DNA from: an uncultured Acidimicrobiaceae bacterium
GTDB taxonomy: Bacteria; Actinomycetota; Acidimicrobiia; Acidimicrobiales; RAAP-2
Direction: 5' to 3'
Length of the DNA stretch: 58,365 nt
NCBI GenBank assembly: GCA_903894295.1
Contig: CAITPI010000016.1
Span: 1 to 58,365, forward strand
The notes under the pieces were generated by a model. That model searched no databases and was not told the origin of the DNA. It saw only the letters and a program-made list of their open reading frames with translations. Shown here piece after piece: positions 1 to 9,078 of this stretch (position 1 is the stretch's first letter; every line of letters starts with the position of its first letter). Both the position numbers and the translations under genes were made by a program.

Positions 1-2
1 CC

Positions 3-146
3 GTCGACCTCCTCGCCCGGCGCGACCTGTCGTCCCTGGTCACCCACCGCTTCGGGCTCGACCGGTTCGACGACGCGCTTGGCGTACTCGTGGACTCCAA
101 GGACTGCGGCAAGGTCCTCGTCACGCTCGATCCCGGTCAGTGGTGA
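3..146 (+). CDS. Zinc-type (MDR) alcohol dehydrogenase, C-terminal end only
   Basis: The window opens inside this gene. Reading from base 3 gives 47 residues that end at the TGA at 144-146. The peptide includes [20 protein letters not shown] and then GKVLVTLDP. This is the usual C-terminus of medium-chain dehydrogenases: the helix after the cofactor-binding fold, then the short final strand. The catalytic and nucleotide-binding parts lie outside the window, so the substrate cannot be named. The stop overlaps a GTG at 143 (GTGA), the likely former start of the cysD remnant that follows, so the two were probably translationally coupled. Confidence 0.6.
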   Translation, partial: VDLLARRDLSSLVTHRFGLDRFDDALGVLVDSKDCGKVLVTLDPGQW

Positions 147-561
147 GCCCATCGAGCCCCGACTGACCCAGTTCCAGCACCTGGAGGCTGACAGCATCCA
201 GATCTTCCGAGAGGCGGTGGCCGAGGTTGGGCGGGGCCTGGTCGACGCCGGGCTGATCGTGCTCACCTGGTTCATCTCGCCCATCCGGACCGAGCGCCGC
301 ATGGCCCGCGACCTCTTCGACGACGGACAGTTCATCGAGGTCCACGTCGACGTGCCCCTCGCAGTAGCCGAAGGGCGGGACCGAAAGGGCCTCTACGCCA
401 AGGCACGCCGGGGCGAGCTCACCAACTTCACCGGCATCGACTCCCCGCACGAGGCGCCGGAGTCCCCGGAGCTCCACATCGACGCCTCGACGTCGACGGC
501 GGAGGCGAGTGCCGGGCGCATCGTCGACTACCTGTGCGAGCTTCGGTTGCTGCGGGGCTGA
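143..561 (+). pseudogene. cysD-cysC deletion scar (sulfate activation remnant)
   Basis: The readable frame begins with [19 protein letters not shown], which looks like the N-terminus of CysD (sulfate adenylyltransferase subunit 2). After a shared VAEV stretch it continues as the C-terminal half of an APS kinase: [19 protein letters not shown], then [20 protein letters not shown] and YEAPE-like [12 protein letters not shown]. The rest of CysD, any CysN, and the APS-kinase P-loop are gone. The natural start, GTG 143 overlapping the upstream stop, runs into a TGA after seven codons, so a 1-nt frameshift is likely too. An open frame from TTG 79 spans the remnant, but no functional enzyme can result. 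The 3' end overlaps the end of the convergent traG-like gene. Confidence 0.7.
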
Positions 562-2063
562 CCGGCCACACGCGGCCGTGACGTAAGTCCGCGGTCTCCT
601 CGTAGGGGAGCCGGGTGTATCTTGCGCCGGTCCTCGTAGAAGGGCCGGAGGCGGAGGCGGACCGGGGGCAGGGCCCCGTAAACGAGAACGCCCTGTCCGG
701 CCGGGGTCCGGCGCAACCCGTCCGGGCTGATCAGGCGATGGTGTTCCTGGGAGGTTGTCACCGACCGGCCCGACGGCCCGCCGGAGGTGGTGGAGGACCG
801 CCGGGTCATTGCGTCACCGATCAGGGCACTGGCGTACTCGAGGGTGCCGGGATCGGCGATCCCCGACAGGAACAGCCGGGCCCGATGGTTGTTGGCGACG
901 GTCATGGCCCGACCGCCATACCGGGCGGTGACCTGGGCCAGGTCGTGCCAGATGGTGACCAGCTGGATCCCGTGCCCGGCCGCCGTGGCGGCCAGTCCGT
1001 CGAGATCGTCCAGCGGAGCGATGTTGGCCGCTTCGTCGAGCACCAGGAGAAGCGGCGGATCGAGGGGTCGTCGACTGTGGGCCACCTCGTCGTAGGCGGC
1101 CTCGACGATCTGGCGGATCACCCCGACAAACAGCGGAGCCAGCCGGCGCTGGTCGTGGGCCGGCGCACACAGATAGAGGGTCGAAGTCCCGGCCCGCAGC
1201 CACCCCGGATCATCGAGCACGGGTTCTGTCCGGTCCAGTCCGACAAAGGGCTCCAGCACCGTCTCCAACGTGGCGTAGACCGACGACCGCTGGCGCTCCT
1301 CCCGGCCGAAGATGGCCCGGGCCGCACGGATCGCCTCGGTGGCATCGAGTTCGACCAGCCGGTCGATCACCTCGGCCACGACCTGCCCGTCGACCCAGGC
1401 CAGAACGTCGTCCATGGTGGCCCGGGTGCCGGCTGCGGCCAGCAACAGCGGGGCGGCCAACTTGGCGGCCGAGCGGTACCAGAACTCGGCATCCTCGGCG
1501 CCCGACGACGCCATCCGGCCTCCTTCGGTCAGGGCGGCGGCCATGCGGCGGGCCCCGGGCCAGGTCCGGGAAGCTCCAAGCGGCGACCACCCGCTGGCCG
1601 GCAGGCCGGTCACCCCGGTCGGGTCGAACAGGCGGACCTCGCCGAGGGCCGACCGGGCGGCCATGGTGTGGTCCAGCAGGTCCCGTTTCACACTGGCCGC
1701 CACCACCGGTCCGGCCCAATCTAACAGGGCCGGTATGGCGAGCCCGGTGGTCTTGCCCGATTGGGTGGGTCCGAACACCATCACCGAGGCTCTGGCTTCG
1801 GCCGCCACCAACGTCGACCCCGACCGGCCCAACACCAACCGCGGCGGTCCGGCTTCCGCCCGGCGGGACCCCGGTCGGGGAACCCGGAGCGGGGCCAGAT
1901 CCCGCCCCCTGGCCCACTCCACGCCGGAATGGGACATTGACACCCGGCGCCCGGGAGGGGGCAGGGACGAGCGCCGGGTGTCAAACCGGGTGGCACCAAT
2001 GCGGTGCCAAAGGTGGAGCGCTCCACCGAGGGCGAGCATCACCACAAGAATCCGGAGGGTCAC
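528..2063 (-). CDS. VirD4/TraG-like type IV coupling ATPase
   Basis: A 511-residue protein of the conjugative coupling-protein family, inner-membrane ATPases that feed DNA or protein substrates to a type IV secretion channel. A hydrophobic segment at residues about 4-18 ([17 protein letters not shown]) is the membrane anchor. Walker A is GPTQSGKT at about 98-105 and Walker B is [14 protein letters not shown] at about 338-350. The start is GTG 2063, which overlaps the stop of the upstream VirB4-like gene (GTGA) and follows a G-rich stretch; a longer open frame to 2450 is a shadow of that gene. It is the last gene of a five-gene operon. The basic tail after about residue 480 is unlike the family. 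No relaxase adjoins it. Confidence 0.85.
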   Translation of the reverse strand: MTLRILVVMLALGGALHLWHRIGATRFDTRRSSLPPPGRRVSMSHSGVEWARGRDLAPLRVPRPGSRRAEAGPPRLVLGRSGSTLVAAEARASVMVFGPTQSGKTTGLAIPALLDWAGPVVAASVKRDLLDHTMAARSALGEVRLFDPTGVTGLPASGWSPLGASRTWPGARRMAAALTEGGRMASSGAEDAEFWYRSAAKLAAPLLLAAAGTRATMDDVLAWVDGQVVAEVIDRLVELDATEAIRAARAIFGREERQRSSVYATLETVLEPFVGLDRTEPVLDDPGWLRAGTSTLYLCAPAHDQRRLAPLFVGVIRQIVEAAYDEVAHSRRPLDPPLLLVLDEAANIAPLDDLDGLAATAAGHGIQLVTIWHDLAQVTARYGGRAMTVANNHRARLFLSGIADPGTLEYASALIGDAMTRRSSTTSGGPSGRSVTTSQEHHRLISPDGLRRTPAGQGVLVYGALPPVRLRLRPFYEDRRKIHPAPLRGDRGLTSRPRVAGQPRSNRSSHR

Positions 2064-3307
2064 CGTGAACCCCCCATGGCGGCATCGGTGTCGACGAGGG
2101 CGAGTTCCCTCGCCGTGAGCCGGTGCTCCACCAGAAACGACCGGGACCCCACCTTCCACAGGCCGACCCCCCGGCGCAGGTCGGCCAGCAACCCGGTCTC
2201 GGTGTCGGAGAGGTCGAGCAACGCCGCCGAGCGCTCGAGCTCCGAGGCGCTCTGGGCGTAGATCACGCGGGTCTCCGAGTCGGCCAACAGGCCCTCGGCG
2301 AGGCCGACCTGTTGGGAGCCGGCCGAGCCCACCGAGTGGAGGTCGGACAGGCGGTGGAGCACCGCCATGTTCGCCACGCCCCAGGCCCGGGAGAGCTTCC
2401 ATGATGCCTGCAGCCACCGGGCCACGGCCAGGTCGGCCAGGATGGCCCACGCCTCGTCCACCACCAGGATCACCTGGTGGTCATGCTGGGCCCGCAGGGC
2501 GCTCTGCAGCCACGCCGCCGCGCACGCCATCAGCACCCCAAGGGCCGGCGAGTGGTACACGGCGGAGAGGTCGAGGACGACCAACGGTCCGTCCAGACGC
2601 AGGCCGGGGGTGGTCGGACCGTCGAACATGCCCCGGAGGTCGCCGTGAACCAGGCGGCGCAGTTCGAGCGCCACGTCCCGGCCATCGGCCAACAGTTCCG
2701 ACGTGGTTGTCCGCAGGCCGTCCGCATGGTCGGAGGACGGGTCCAGCAAGGCGTCCACCACCATCGGCAGGGTCGGGGCCCCGGCCCGGGCCCACTCCCC
2801 GGCCCGGTTGACCGCAAGGTCAAGGGCGGCCCGCTCACGGGGCAACAGGCTCCGGCCCAGACACGCTTCGGCCAGTGATGCGCTCAGTTCGGTCCGCCGC
2901 CGGTTGACGGCCGAGACGTCGTCTCCGTCCCCGGGAATCGCCTCCAGCGGATTCAGGCGCACCGGCCCACCCGGGCGCAGGTGCACCGGGGAGACGCCCC
3001 AGGCCCCGGCCAGTGCCCCGTACTCACCCTTGGGGTCGATCACCCAGGCCCGGCGACCGAAGACGGCCTGGCGCCAGAGGTAGGACTTGACGAAGGAACT
3101 CTTTCCCCGGCCGATCTGGCCGGCCACGATCATGTTGGGATTGGTCAGCACCCCCGCCCGGTAGAGGACGAACGGGTCGTAGACGAACGCCCCACCGAGC
3201 AGGTCCCGGCCCACCAGCACCCCGGCGGCTCCGAGGCCGGCTTCGGCCACGAACGGGTAGGCGGCCCCCAGATGACGGGTGGTGGTCACGTGGGCCGGCA
3301 CCTTCAT
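2060..3307 (-). CDS. VirB4-like ATPase (C-terminal domain form)
   Basis: A 415-residue ATPase resembling the C-terminal motor domain of VirB4/TraC proteins, which energise assembly of a type IV secretion channel. Walker A is AGQIGRGKSS at about 62-71, followed by WVIDPKGEYGAL, a typical VirB4 strand, and by Walker B VILVVDEAW at about 279-287. It is much shorter than full VirB4 proteins (about 800 residues) because the N-terminal domain is absent; the preceding SCO6880-like gene may supply that part. The start is ATG 3307, which shares one base with the preceding stop (TGATG). The 3' end overlaps the coupling-protein start (GTGA). Confidence 0.82.
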   Translation of the reverse strand: MKVPAHVTTTRHLGAAYPFVAEAGLGAAGVLVGRDLLGGAFVYDPFVLYRAGVLTNPNMIVAGQIGRGKSSFVKSYLWRQAVFGRRAWVIDPKGEYGALAGAWGVSPVHLRPGGPVRLNPLEAIPGDGDDVSAVNRRRTELSASLAEACLGRSLLPRERAALDLAVNRAGEWARAGAPTLPMVVDALLDPSSDHADGLRTTTSELLADGRDVALELRRLVHGDLRGMFDGPTTPGLRLDGPLVVLDLSAVYHSPALGVLMACAAAWLQSALRAQHDHQVILVVDEAWAILADLAVARWLQASWKLSRAWGVANMAVLHRLSDLHSVGSAGSQQVGLAEGLLADSETRVIYAQSASELERSAALLDLSDTETGLLADLRRGVGLWKVGSRSFLVEHRLTARELALVDTDAAMGGSR

Positions 3308-4878
3308 CACGACAGCCCCCGGCCCAATGGCAACGAACACCCATAGGCCCGGTCCTGTTCGCCGTAGAGGAGGCGGAGTTCCAGGTGGGACTGACCGGCC
3401 GTCTGTTCCACCAGGGAACGGACGTCGCGGAGGGCTTCCGGGTTCGCCGCCGAGACCGTGACGTAACCACTGAACCGGAACTGCACGTGGCCCTCGGCCA
3501 ACTCGTCGTCCCGCTCGTCCGCACTCTGATGCTCCCGGCGGTGACGGGCCGTCACGAGGAACCCGCCCCGCCGCCGCAACTCGGCGTCGGCCCGGTCCGC
3601 CGTGCGGGCGTGGGCCACCTGTCGGGCGGCCCGTAGGGCATCGGTCGGCTCCATCACCACGGTGAAGGTGCGACGGACCGGCGCCAGGAGCAACGGGCCC
3701 AGGAAGTCCGGTGCGACCTCGATCCGGGGCCACTCGGCGATCCAGTAGGTGGCGTGCCAGGCGTCATCAACGTGTACCCGGTCCCACTCCTCCACCATCG
3801 CCATCGGCCACGGTTGCCGAACGGTCCCTGTCGAAGTGGCCGGCGTTCCGTCGTGGCCGAACCCACCGGCGCCCTCTCCCGATCCCGGGAGGCGGCCGTC
3901 GGCGGTCGTGGTGACGGCGATCACCTCGGCCAGGCGTTCCGGGCCGAGTACCCCGTCGATCGTGAGGTCGGCCTGTTCGAGGGCCCGGGACACCCCCTCC
4001 ACCTCCCGGGAGAGGACCACGCCAAGGCCGGCCACGCCGCCCCCGGCCGCCTTCACCACCCGGGCCGACCGTCCGGTGTGGACGGTCAGGACCAGGAACA
4101 CTTCGTGACGTTGGGTCCGGACCCCAACCTCATCAACCAGTTGGCCGTAGGAACGTCCGACCTCCGAGTCGGGGTCGACCACGGCGTGCTCCTCCCAGAA
4201 CCGTCGCACCGCCCGGCCGTCGTCGGGCGTACACCGCTCGATGCACTGGATCCGGTGGATCTCGGAACCGGCATGGGCCACCGAAGCCAGCACACGGGAC
4301 CAGGTGGCCACCCGGGACTCCTGACCCCGGCGGCCCAACAGGGCGAAACTGTGGGACGAGACGGCGAGCACCACCGAGGCGGTGTGGCCCGGAGCGTCGG
4401 CGACGAACCCCACCCGGGTTCCCGTTCCTGGACCGTGGCCCGCAGTCGTGACCGTTCCGCCGAGTTCCAGCACACCCAGGCGGACGCCGTCAAGCGCCCC
4501 GGCCGGTCGGCGGGAACCAACCACCGCTTCCCGCAGCGACACGGTGCCACCGGGACCCGGCCGGAGCACGTGACCCCGGACAGCACGGGTCAGACCGGGT
4601 GACGGCGCACCGACCACCACGGCAACGACCCGGCGGATGACGACGGGTATCCACTCCTCGCCGGTGCGGCCGGCGACCGGCCAGAAGGCGAGCGCCAGGG
4701 CCGCGGCGATCAGGGCCAGTCCGGCCACCACGCCGGCCAGCGACGGAGCGGCCCGGAACGCCACCACAGCGAGGACCAGGCCGATGGCCACCACCACCAA
4801 CTGGCCACTCCGCCACCCGGCGATCACGCCCCGTCGCTCCAGGGGAGGGAACCGGAACCGGACCGGTGGCGGGGTCAC
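3307..4878 (-). CDS. SCO6880-like type IV secretion-associated membrane protein
   Basis: A 523-residue protein with two or three membrane helices near the N-terminus (about residues 22-70), after a basic start (RFRFPPLERRGVIAGWRSGQ), followed by a large soluble region. Actinobacterial proteins of this type (SCO6880 family, PrgI-like membrane part) sit directly before a short VirB4 ATPase, as here. Together the two may correspond to a VirB3-VirB4 unit split into two genes. That is inference from order and size; I see no catalytic motif. The start is GTG 4878, overlapping the upstream stop (GTGA); the open frame continues upstream to 5118 but is out of context there. Confidence 0.75.
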   Translation of the reverse strand: MTPPPVRFRFPPLERRGVIAGWRSGQLVVVAIGLVLAVVAFRAAPSLAGVVAGLALIAAALALAFWPVAGRTGEEWIPVVIRRVVAVVVGAPSPGLTRAVRGHVLRPGPGGTVSLREAVVGSRRPAGALDGVRLGVLELGGTVTTAGHGPGTGTRVGFVADAPGHTASVVLAVSSHSFALLGRRGQESRVATWSRVLASVAHAGSEIHRIQCIERCTPDDGRAVRRFWEEHAVVDPDSEVGRSYGQLVDEVGVRTQRHEVFLVLTVHTGRSARVVKAAGGGVAGLGVVLSREVEGVSRALEQADLTIDGVLGPERLAEVIAVTTTADGRLPGSGEGAGGFGHDGTPATSTGTVRQPWPMAMVEEWDRVHVDDAWHATYWIAEWPRIEVAPDFLGPLLLAPVRRTFTVVMEPTDALRAARQVAHARTADRADAELRRRGGFLVTARHRREHQSADERDDELAEGHVQFRFSGYVTVSAANPEALRDVRSLVEQTAGQSHLELRLLYGEQDRAYGCSLPLGRGLS

Positions 4879-6308
4879 GTGACCTCTCCGGGGGACCGGC
4901 GGTCTCCGTCGGACTCCCTCCGGCGCCAGGAACCGGCGTTCGCCACGTCGTCGAAGGGAATGCTGACCAGTCTCGGTCCGTAGGCATCGAATCCGATGCC
5001 GTCCCGTAGACGGGTGCCGCTCGGGGCCGGGACCGGCCGGGTCCCGACCAGTTGGGCCGCACTGGTCGGCGGCACCTCGGCCCGGAGGGCGGCGGTCGCT
5101 TCTTCGTGCACCGGCCACAGCGGTATCGACGATCCCGGCGGGGCGGTGTCATGGCTCCCGACCGGTCCTTCGCCCACCGGGGCCCCTGAGAAGGCATCGG
5201 CTCCGACGGGTGAAGAGTCCAACGCCGCCCCGCCTGCTCCGGCCGCCAGAGCACCGCCGGCCAGACCACCGGCGGCCAACTGGGCGGCAGCGGCTCCCCG
5301 CAGGGCCACCTGGGCCAGTGGCCGGACCGGGGCCGTTGCCCGGTGGCGGACCCGTTGGGCCATCCCTTCGAAGTGGCCGATGGCCCCGGCTTCGGCCATG
5401 GGCAACAGTTTGAACAGCGAGAACGGGGCAAAGGCGGCCAACAGCAACAGGGCGGCGCCAGCCAGGATCGTCCGGAAACCGGCGGACGTCGACGAGGAGA
5501 CCCCGGCGTCAACGGCCCCGACCGCCAGGGAGAGCACCGCCACGATCACGAACTTCGAGAGCACCAGCGCCACCAGGGTGTCCACCAGTCGTCGGCACCA
5601 GTGGGCCACCGCCGGCCAGGCCAGGCTGATCAGGGCCAGCGGGAGGAAGAGGACCGCCACGTAGACGGCGGCCGAGCGGATCACCAACTCCAGCCACACC
5701 ATGGTGGCGCCGAGCATCACGAGCAGTCCCCCAAGAAAGGTGATCGCCGCAGGAACGGAAGCGTTGGCTGCCGCCGTAGGCGCCAAGGCCCCGGCCACCG
5801 AGGCCAGTATGTGTCCGGCATCGAGCCCGCTCCCCTCGGCCACCCAGGCCGACAACGAGTCCACGAGGGCCAGACTCCACTGGACCAACTGGACCGCCAC
5901 GCCGGTGAGCAACAGGGCGAGGGGGACGTGGACCAGCACCGAGCGGATCAGCCGGGAGAGGTCCTGGCGCCACAGCGCCTGGACGACCCCGAGCAGGAGG
6001 AAGGGCAGGATGACCACGCCCGACAGGGTGACCATGGCCTGGTAGTGGCGGGCGAACCAGGGGGCACCGAGATCGATCGCCGTCGTTGACTCCAGTACGG
6101 CACCGATCTGGTCGATCAGCCACTGGGCGCCCGAGGCCACCCAACTCCCCAACGCACCCAGAACGTCGTTGGCCCCCGAGGTGATGATCGAACCGCCGAG
6201 AGATCCGGCCACCGAACCGACAACCGAGCCGGCTGCACCACAGACGGCGGACGCCCCGACCCCGGCCAACGCCACGGTGGGATCCGGGCAGGTGATGGCG
6301 GGGATCAT
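4875..6308 (-). CDS. TrbL/VirB6-like polytopic membrane protein
   Basis: A 477-residue membrane protein with about six to eight hydrophobic segments between residues 10 and 320, including SGVVILPFLLLGVVQALW and AAVYVAVLFLPLALISLAW, then a hydrophilic Ala/Gly/Pro-rich tail of about 130 residues. This matches TrbL/VirB6 proteins, which form the inner-membrane part of type IV secretion channels. The N-terminus (MIPAITCPDPTVALAGVGAS) may be an extracytoplasmic segment. The start is ATG 6308, sharing one base with the stop of the small membrane gene before it (TGATG). The 3' end overlaps the SCO6880-like start (GTGA). Confidence 0.75.
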   Translation of the reverse strand: MIPAITCPDPTVALAGVGASAVCGAAGSVVGSVAGSLGGSIITSGANDVLGALGSWVASGAQWLIDQIGAVLESTTAIDLGAPWFARHYQAMVTLSGVVILPFLLLGVVQALWRQDLSRLIRSVLVHVPLALLLTGVAVQLVQWSLALVDSLSAWVAEGSGLDAGHILASVAGALAPTAAANASVPAAITFLGGLLVMLGATMVWLELVIRSAAVYVAVLFLPLALISLAWPAVAHWCRRLVDTLVALVLSKFVIVAVLSLAVGAVDAGVSSSTSAGFRTILAGAALLLLAAFAPFSLFKLLPMAEAGAIGHFEGMAQRVRHRATAPVRPLAQVALRGAAAAQLAAGGLAGGALAAGAGGAALDSSPVGADAFSGAPVGEGPVGSHDTAPPGSSIPLWPVHEEATAALRAEVPPTSAAQLVGTRPVPAPSGTRLRDGIGFDAYGPRLVSIPFDDVANAGSWRRRESDGDRRSPGEVT

Positions 6309-6739
6309 CAGTGCACGCCCTGGCCGGTGGTGAAGAAGAAGTTGACGATGGCCGGTCCGGCCCCGATCAACAAGGCGGCCAGGCCGGAGATCAGTACCGC
6401 CCGTCGCCCGACGTAGCTCTGCTGGTAGTTCTGGCCATGGGAACCGAGCGCCCAGACCCCCGCCCCCACCACCAGTCCCACCAGCGAGGCGATCAGGGCC
6501 CATCCGCCGATGCCGTTGGTGAGTTGCTGGAGGACCTGGCCTCCCGGCAGGTCGGTGGGGGTGGGCGTCATCGTGACCGACGCCACCAGGGACCCGGTTG
6601 GACGCCCGGGGAAACCAAACGGATCTCGCACCAGGAAGCGGAGCGTTCCAAGCGGAACCCTGGGCCTTCCCGGTGAAGGGAACAGGGTTGGGAACAGGGT
6701 CTGAATCCGGGCCGCAATGAGGGGGTGGTGGGTGATCAT
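6308..6739 (-). CDS. Small two-helix membrane protein (DUF6112/VirB2-like)
   Basis: A 143-residue protein with two hydrophobic helices near the C-terminus (WALIASLVGLVVGAGVWAL and VLISGLAALLIGAGPAIVNF) separated by a short basic loop. This is the VirB2/TrbC pilin layout, and DUF6112-type proteins hold this place in actinobacterial clusters. The start ATG 6739 is chosen because a good promoter ends exactly 6 nt before it, which gives a leaderless mRNA. The first 56 codons are less GC-rich at third positions than the rest, so an internal start at ATG 6571 remains possible. It is the first gene of the five-gene type IV secretion operon. Confidence 0.65.
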   Translation of the reverse strand: MITHHPLIAARIQTLFPTLFPSPGRPRVPLGTLRFLVRDPFGFPGRPTGSLVASVTMTPTPTDLPGGQVLQQLTNGIGGWALIASLVGLVVGAGVWALGSHGQNYQQSYVGRRAVLISGLAALLIGAGPAIVNFFFTTGQGVH

Positions 6740-6774
6740 GGCGGCAGCGTAAGAGTCGCTTTGTGTTGTTTCAA
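6740..6774 (-). promoter_or_regulatory. Leaderless promoter of the type IV secretion operon
   Basis: On the minus strand there is a -35 TTGAAA (6774-6769), a 17-bp spacer, a -10 TACGCT (6751-6746) and then 6 nt (GCCGCC) before ATG 6739. The spacing places the first transcribed base on the A of the start codon, so the mRNA should lack a 5' leader. The divergent gap 6740-6982 is locally AT-rich here (6761-6800) and probably also serves the kinase gene on the plus strand. Confidence 0.65.
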
Positions 6775-6982
6775 TGTGTTTGATGTTTTGTCATGCTTTC
6801 CGGCAAGGTCACGGTTGGGTTCCCACCCGTTCCCCGGGACCGGACCGGCTGTCACGGGCGTCTCTTCCCGGCCGGGGGTTGTTTGGTCCGCCCCCGGCCC
6901 GGTGGTCCGTCCTCGGGCCTGCGGTTGGCATCTCCGGCCGGCTCGCCCCACAAAGGCCCCCGCCACCTGCCATGCTGTAGCC

Positions 6983-8221
6983 GTGAAGTCGTACATCGTC
7001 GGGTACCTCGTCATCGCCGTCGTGGCCGTGATCGCCGTGGTTGTGGCGGGTCGTCTGGGCCGACGGTCCGGCCAGCGCAGCCTGCAGCAGCGCCTCACCG
7101 CGCTCTCGGTCCGCCTCGGCGTGGAGACCCCCGACGAAGCAGGACTCGAGCCCTTGCTCAGCCATCTGGAAAAGGTGACCGGCGAGGCATCCGAAGCGGT
7201 GACCGAAGCCAGCGCCGATGCCATCCGCCTCCGCCGGGCCCTCGACACGCTGCCCCAGGGCGTTGTGGTCTGCGACGAGCACGGCGAACTGGCCTTCCGG
7301 AACTCCCGGGCCGAAGACCTCATGAACAACCGCTACGGCGATGCCCTGACCGCCCAGGCGGTGACCGAGCTGCTGGAGAACGCCTGGCAAGAGGGTTCGG
7401 CCGAGCGCACCCTCGACCTCTACGGTCCGCCCCGCCAGACCCTGACCGTGCGCACCCGGTTGATCGATGACGGACGGCGTCCCCTCGGCGTCATCGCCAT
7501 CATCGAAGACGTCTCGGAGCGCCGGCGACTCGAGGAGATCCGCCGCGACTTCGTGGCCAATGTGAGCCACGAACTCAAGACCCCGATCGGCGCCCTCGGG
7601 CTGCTGGCCGAGACCCTGACCTTCGAACCGGACCCCGAGGTGGCCCAGCGACTGGCCTCCAGGATCCACAACGAGGCCTTCCGGGTCAGCCGCATCATCG
7701 ACGACCTGTTGGACCTCAGCCGGATCGAGTCGGAGACCGCCCCGCCCCGGGAGCCGATCTACATCAACCTGATCCTGGCCGAGGCCGTGGAGCGGGTCCG
7801 CAACGCCGCCGAGCAGCGCAACGTCACGATCGAGCTCGACGAGCCCGACCCGCCGGTCCACGTGGTGGGCGACCGGCGCCAGCTGGTCTCGGCCATCCAC
7901 GCCATCCTGGAGAACGCGGTGAGCTTCTCCTACGAGGAAGGGACCGTCACGGTGGCTGGCAGCCAGAGTGACGGCGAGGTCTTCCTCTCGGTGACCGACA
8001 AGGGAGTGGGCATTCCGAGTCGCGATCTCGAGCGCATCTTCGAACGCTTCTACCGGGTCGACCACGGAAGGAGCCGGGCCTCGGGCGGCACCGGACTCGG
8101 TCTGTCCATCGTCCGTCACGTGGCGAGCAACCACCAGGGACGGGTCGAGGTTGACTCCCGGGAGGGTGAAGGCTCTACCTTTACCCTTGTGCTTCCCCTA
8201 CCTCCCGACTACAGCGCATGA
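6983..8221 (+). CDS. senX3: Sensor histidine kinase, SenX3/PhoR-like
   Basis: A 412-residue kinase. An N-terminal membrane helix (VGYLVIAVVAVIAVVVAGRLG, residues about 6-26) is followed by a coiled linker, a PAS-like domain (about 85-180, starting LDTLPQGVVVCDEHGEL), a dimerisation domain with the phospho-acceptor H196 (NVSHELKTP) and an ATPase domain with DKGVGIP and GGTGLGLSI. With its short single-helix input end it resembles mycobacterial SenX3, which responds to phosphate supply; the signal here is inferred. The start is GTG 6983, with a CATGCT -10-like box 6 nt upstream. The stop overlaps the regulator gene start (ATGA). Confidence 0.85.
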   Translation: MKSYIVGYLVIAVVAVIAVVVAGRLGRRSGQRSLQQRLTALSVRLGVETPDEAGLEPLLSHLEKVTGEASEAVTEASADAIRLRRALDTLPQGVVVCDEHGELAFRNSRAEDLMNNRYGDALTAQAVTELLENAWQEGSAERTLDLYGPPRQTLTVRTRLIDDGRRPLGVIAIIEDVSERRRLEEIRRDFVANVSHELKTPIGALGLLAETLTFEPDPEVAQRLASRIHNEAFRVSRIIDDLLDLSRIESETAPPREPIYINLILAEAVERVRNAAEQRNVTIELDEPDPPVHVVGDRRQLVSAIHAILENAVSFSYEEGTVTVAGSQSDGEVFLSVTDKGVGIPSRDLERIFERFYRVDHGRSRASGGTGLGLSIVRHVASNHQGRVEVDSREGEGSTFTLVLPLPPDYSA

Positions 8222-8982
8222 GTACGAACGAACCTGAACGCATCAAGGTCCTGCTGGCCGAAGACGACGAGTCGTTCGTCGACGCCCTCGCCATCGGACT
8301 GGCCCGCGAGGGCTTCGACCTCACCGTGGCCACCGACGGGACCGAGGCGCTCCGCCAGTTCGGCGAGGTCGATCCCGACATCGTCCTGTTGGACCTGATG
8401 CTGCCCCGCCTGAGTGGCATCGACGTCTGTCGGGCCATCCGGGCCCAGTCCAGTGTGCCCATCATCATGGTCACGGCCAAGAGCACCGAGATCGACACCG
8501 TGGTGGGCCTTGAAGTGGGGGCCGACGACTACGTCACCAAGCCCTACCGGCTCCGCGAGCTCGTGGCCCGGATGCGGGCCGTGCTGCGGCGCATGCCGCC
8601 GGGCGAGGCGCCGGACGAGGCCGACCCCAACGTCCCGAGCCTGCCCAAGAAGCTCGGTTCCCTCGATGCCGAGGAGGCGGTCGAGTCCGGTGGCATCCGC
8701 ATCGACATCGACCGTCACGAGGTCTGGGTCCGGGGCGAGAGCATCCATCTGCGCCGCAAGGAGTTCGACCTCTTGCTGCTGCTGGTCTCCAACGCCGGTC
8801 GCCTGATGACCCGGGACGTGCTGATCGACCGGGTCTGGGGCTCGGACTACTTCGGCGACACCAAGACGCTCGACGTCCACATCAAGCGTCTCCGGGGCCA
8901 CGTCGAGGAAGACCCCTCCAAGCCGGTGTTGATCACCACCATCCGTGGTGTCGGCTACCGGTTCGACCCACCGAAGGCCTGA
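8218..8982 (+). CDS. regX3: OmpR/PhoB-family response regulator, RegX3-like
   Basis: A 254-residue two-domain regulator. The receiver domain (residues 9-125) has the acidic pair E15/D16-D17 (LLAEDDE), phospho-acceptor D59 (IVLLDLMLPRLSG) and the lysine of YVTKPYR. The winged-helix domain (about 155-250) carries LRRKEFDLLLLL, DVHIKRLRGHVE and TIRGVGYRFDPP, the hallmarks of PhoB/OmpR DNA binding. It is coupled to the kinase gene by an ATGA overlap. In mycobacteria the equivalent pair controls phosphate uptake genes; no target is visible in this window. A linker insert of about 25 residues (PPGEAPDEADPNVPSLPKK) separates the domains. Confidence 0.88.
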   Translation: MSTNEPERIKVLLAEDDESFVDALAIGLAREGFDLTVATDGTEALRQFGEVDPDIVLLDLMLPRLSGIDVCRAIRAQSSVPIIMVTAKSTEIDTVVGLEVGADDYVTKPYRLRELVARMRAVLRRMPPGEAPDEADPNVPSLPKKLGSLDAEEAVESGGIRIDIDRHEVWVRGESIHLRRKEFDLLLLLVSNAGRLMTRDVLIDRVWGSDYFGDTKTLDVHIKRLRGHVEEDPSKPVLITTIRGVGYRFDPPKA

Positions 8983-9078
8983 CCGGCACCGAGGCTCCAC
9001 CCGGCCGCTCCTGGCGGGTCCGACGACGGCCTCGACGGCCGTTGCCGGCGAGGAGTTGGTTGGGAGGAAACGTCGCCG

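Noticed and set aside
528-6739. Treating the type IV secretion operon and the tRNA-Gly element as one integrative conjugative element
   Set aside because: They lie more than 40 kb apart with housekeeping genes between, and the att repeats bound only 47952-55506.
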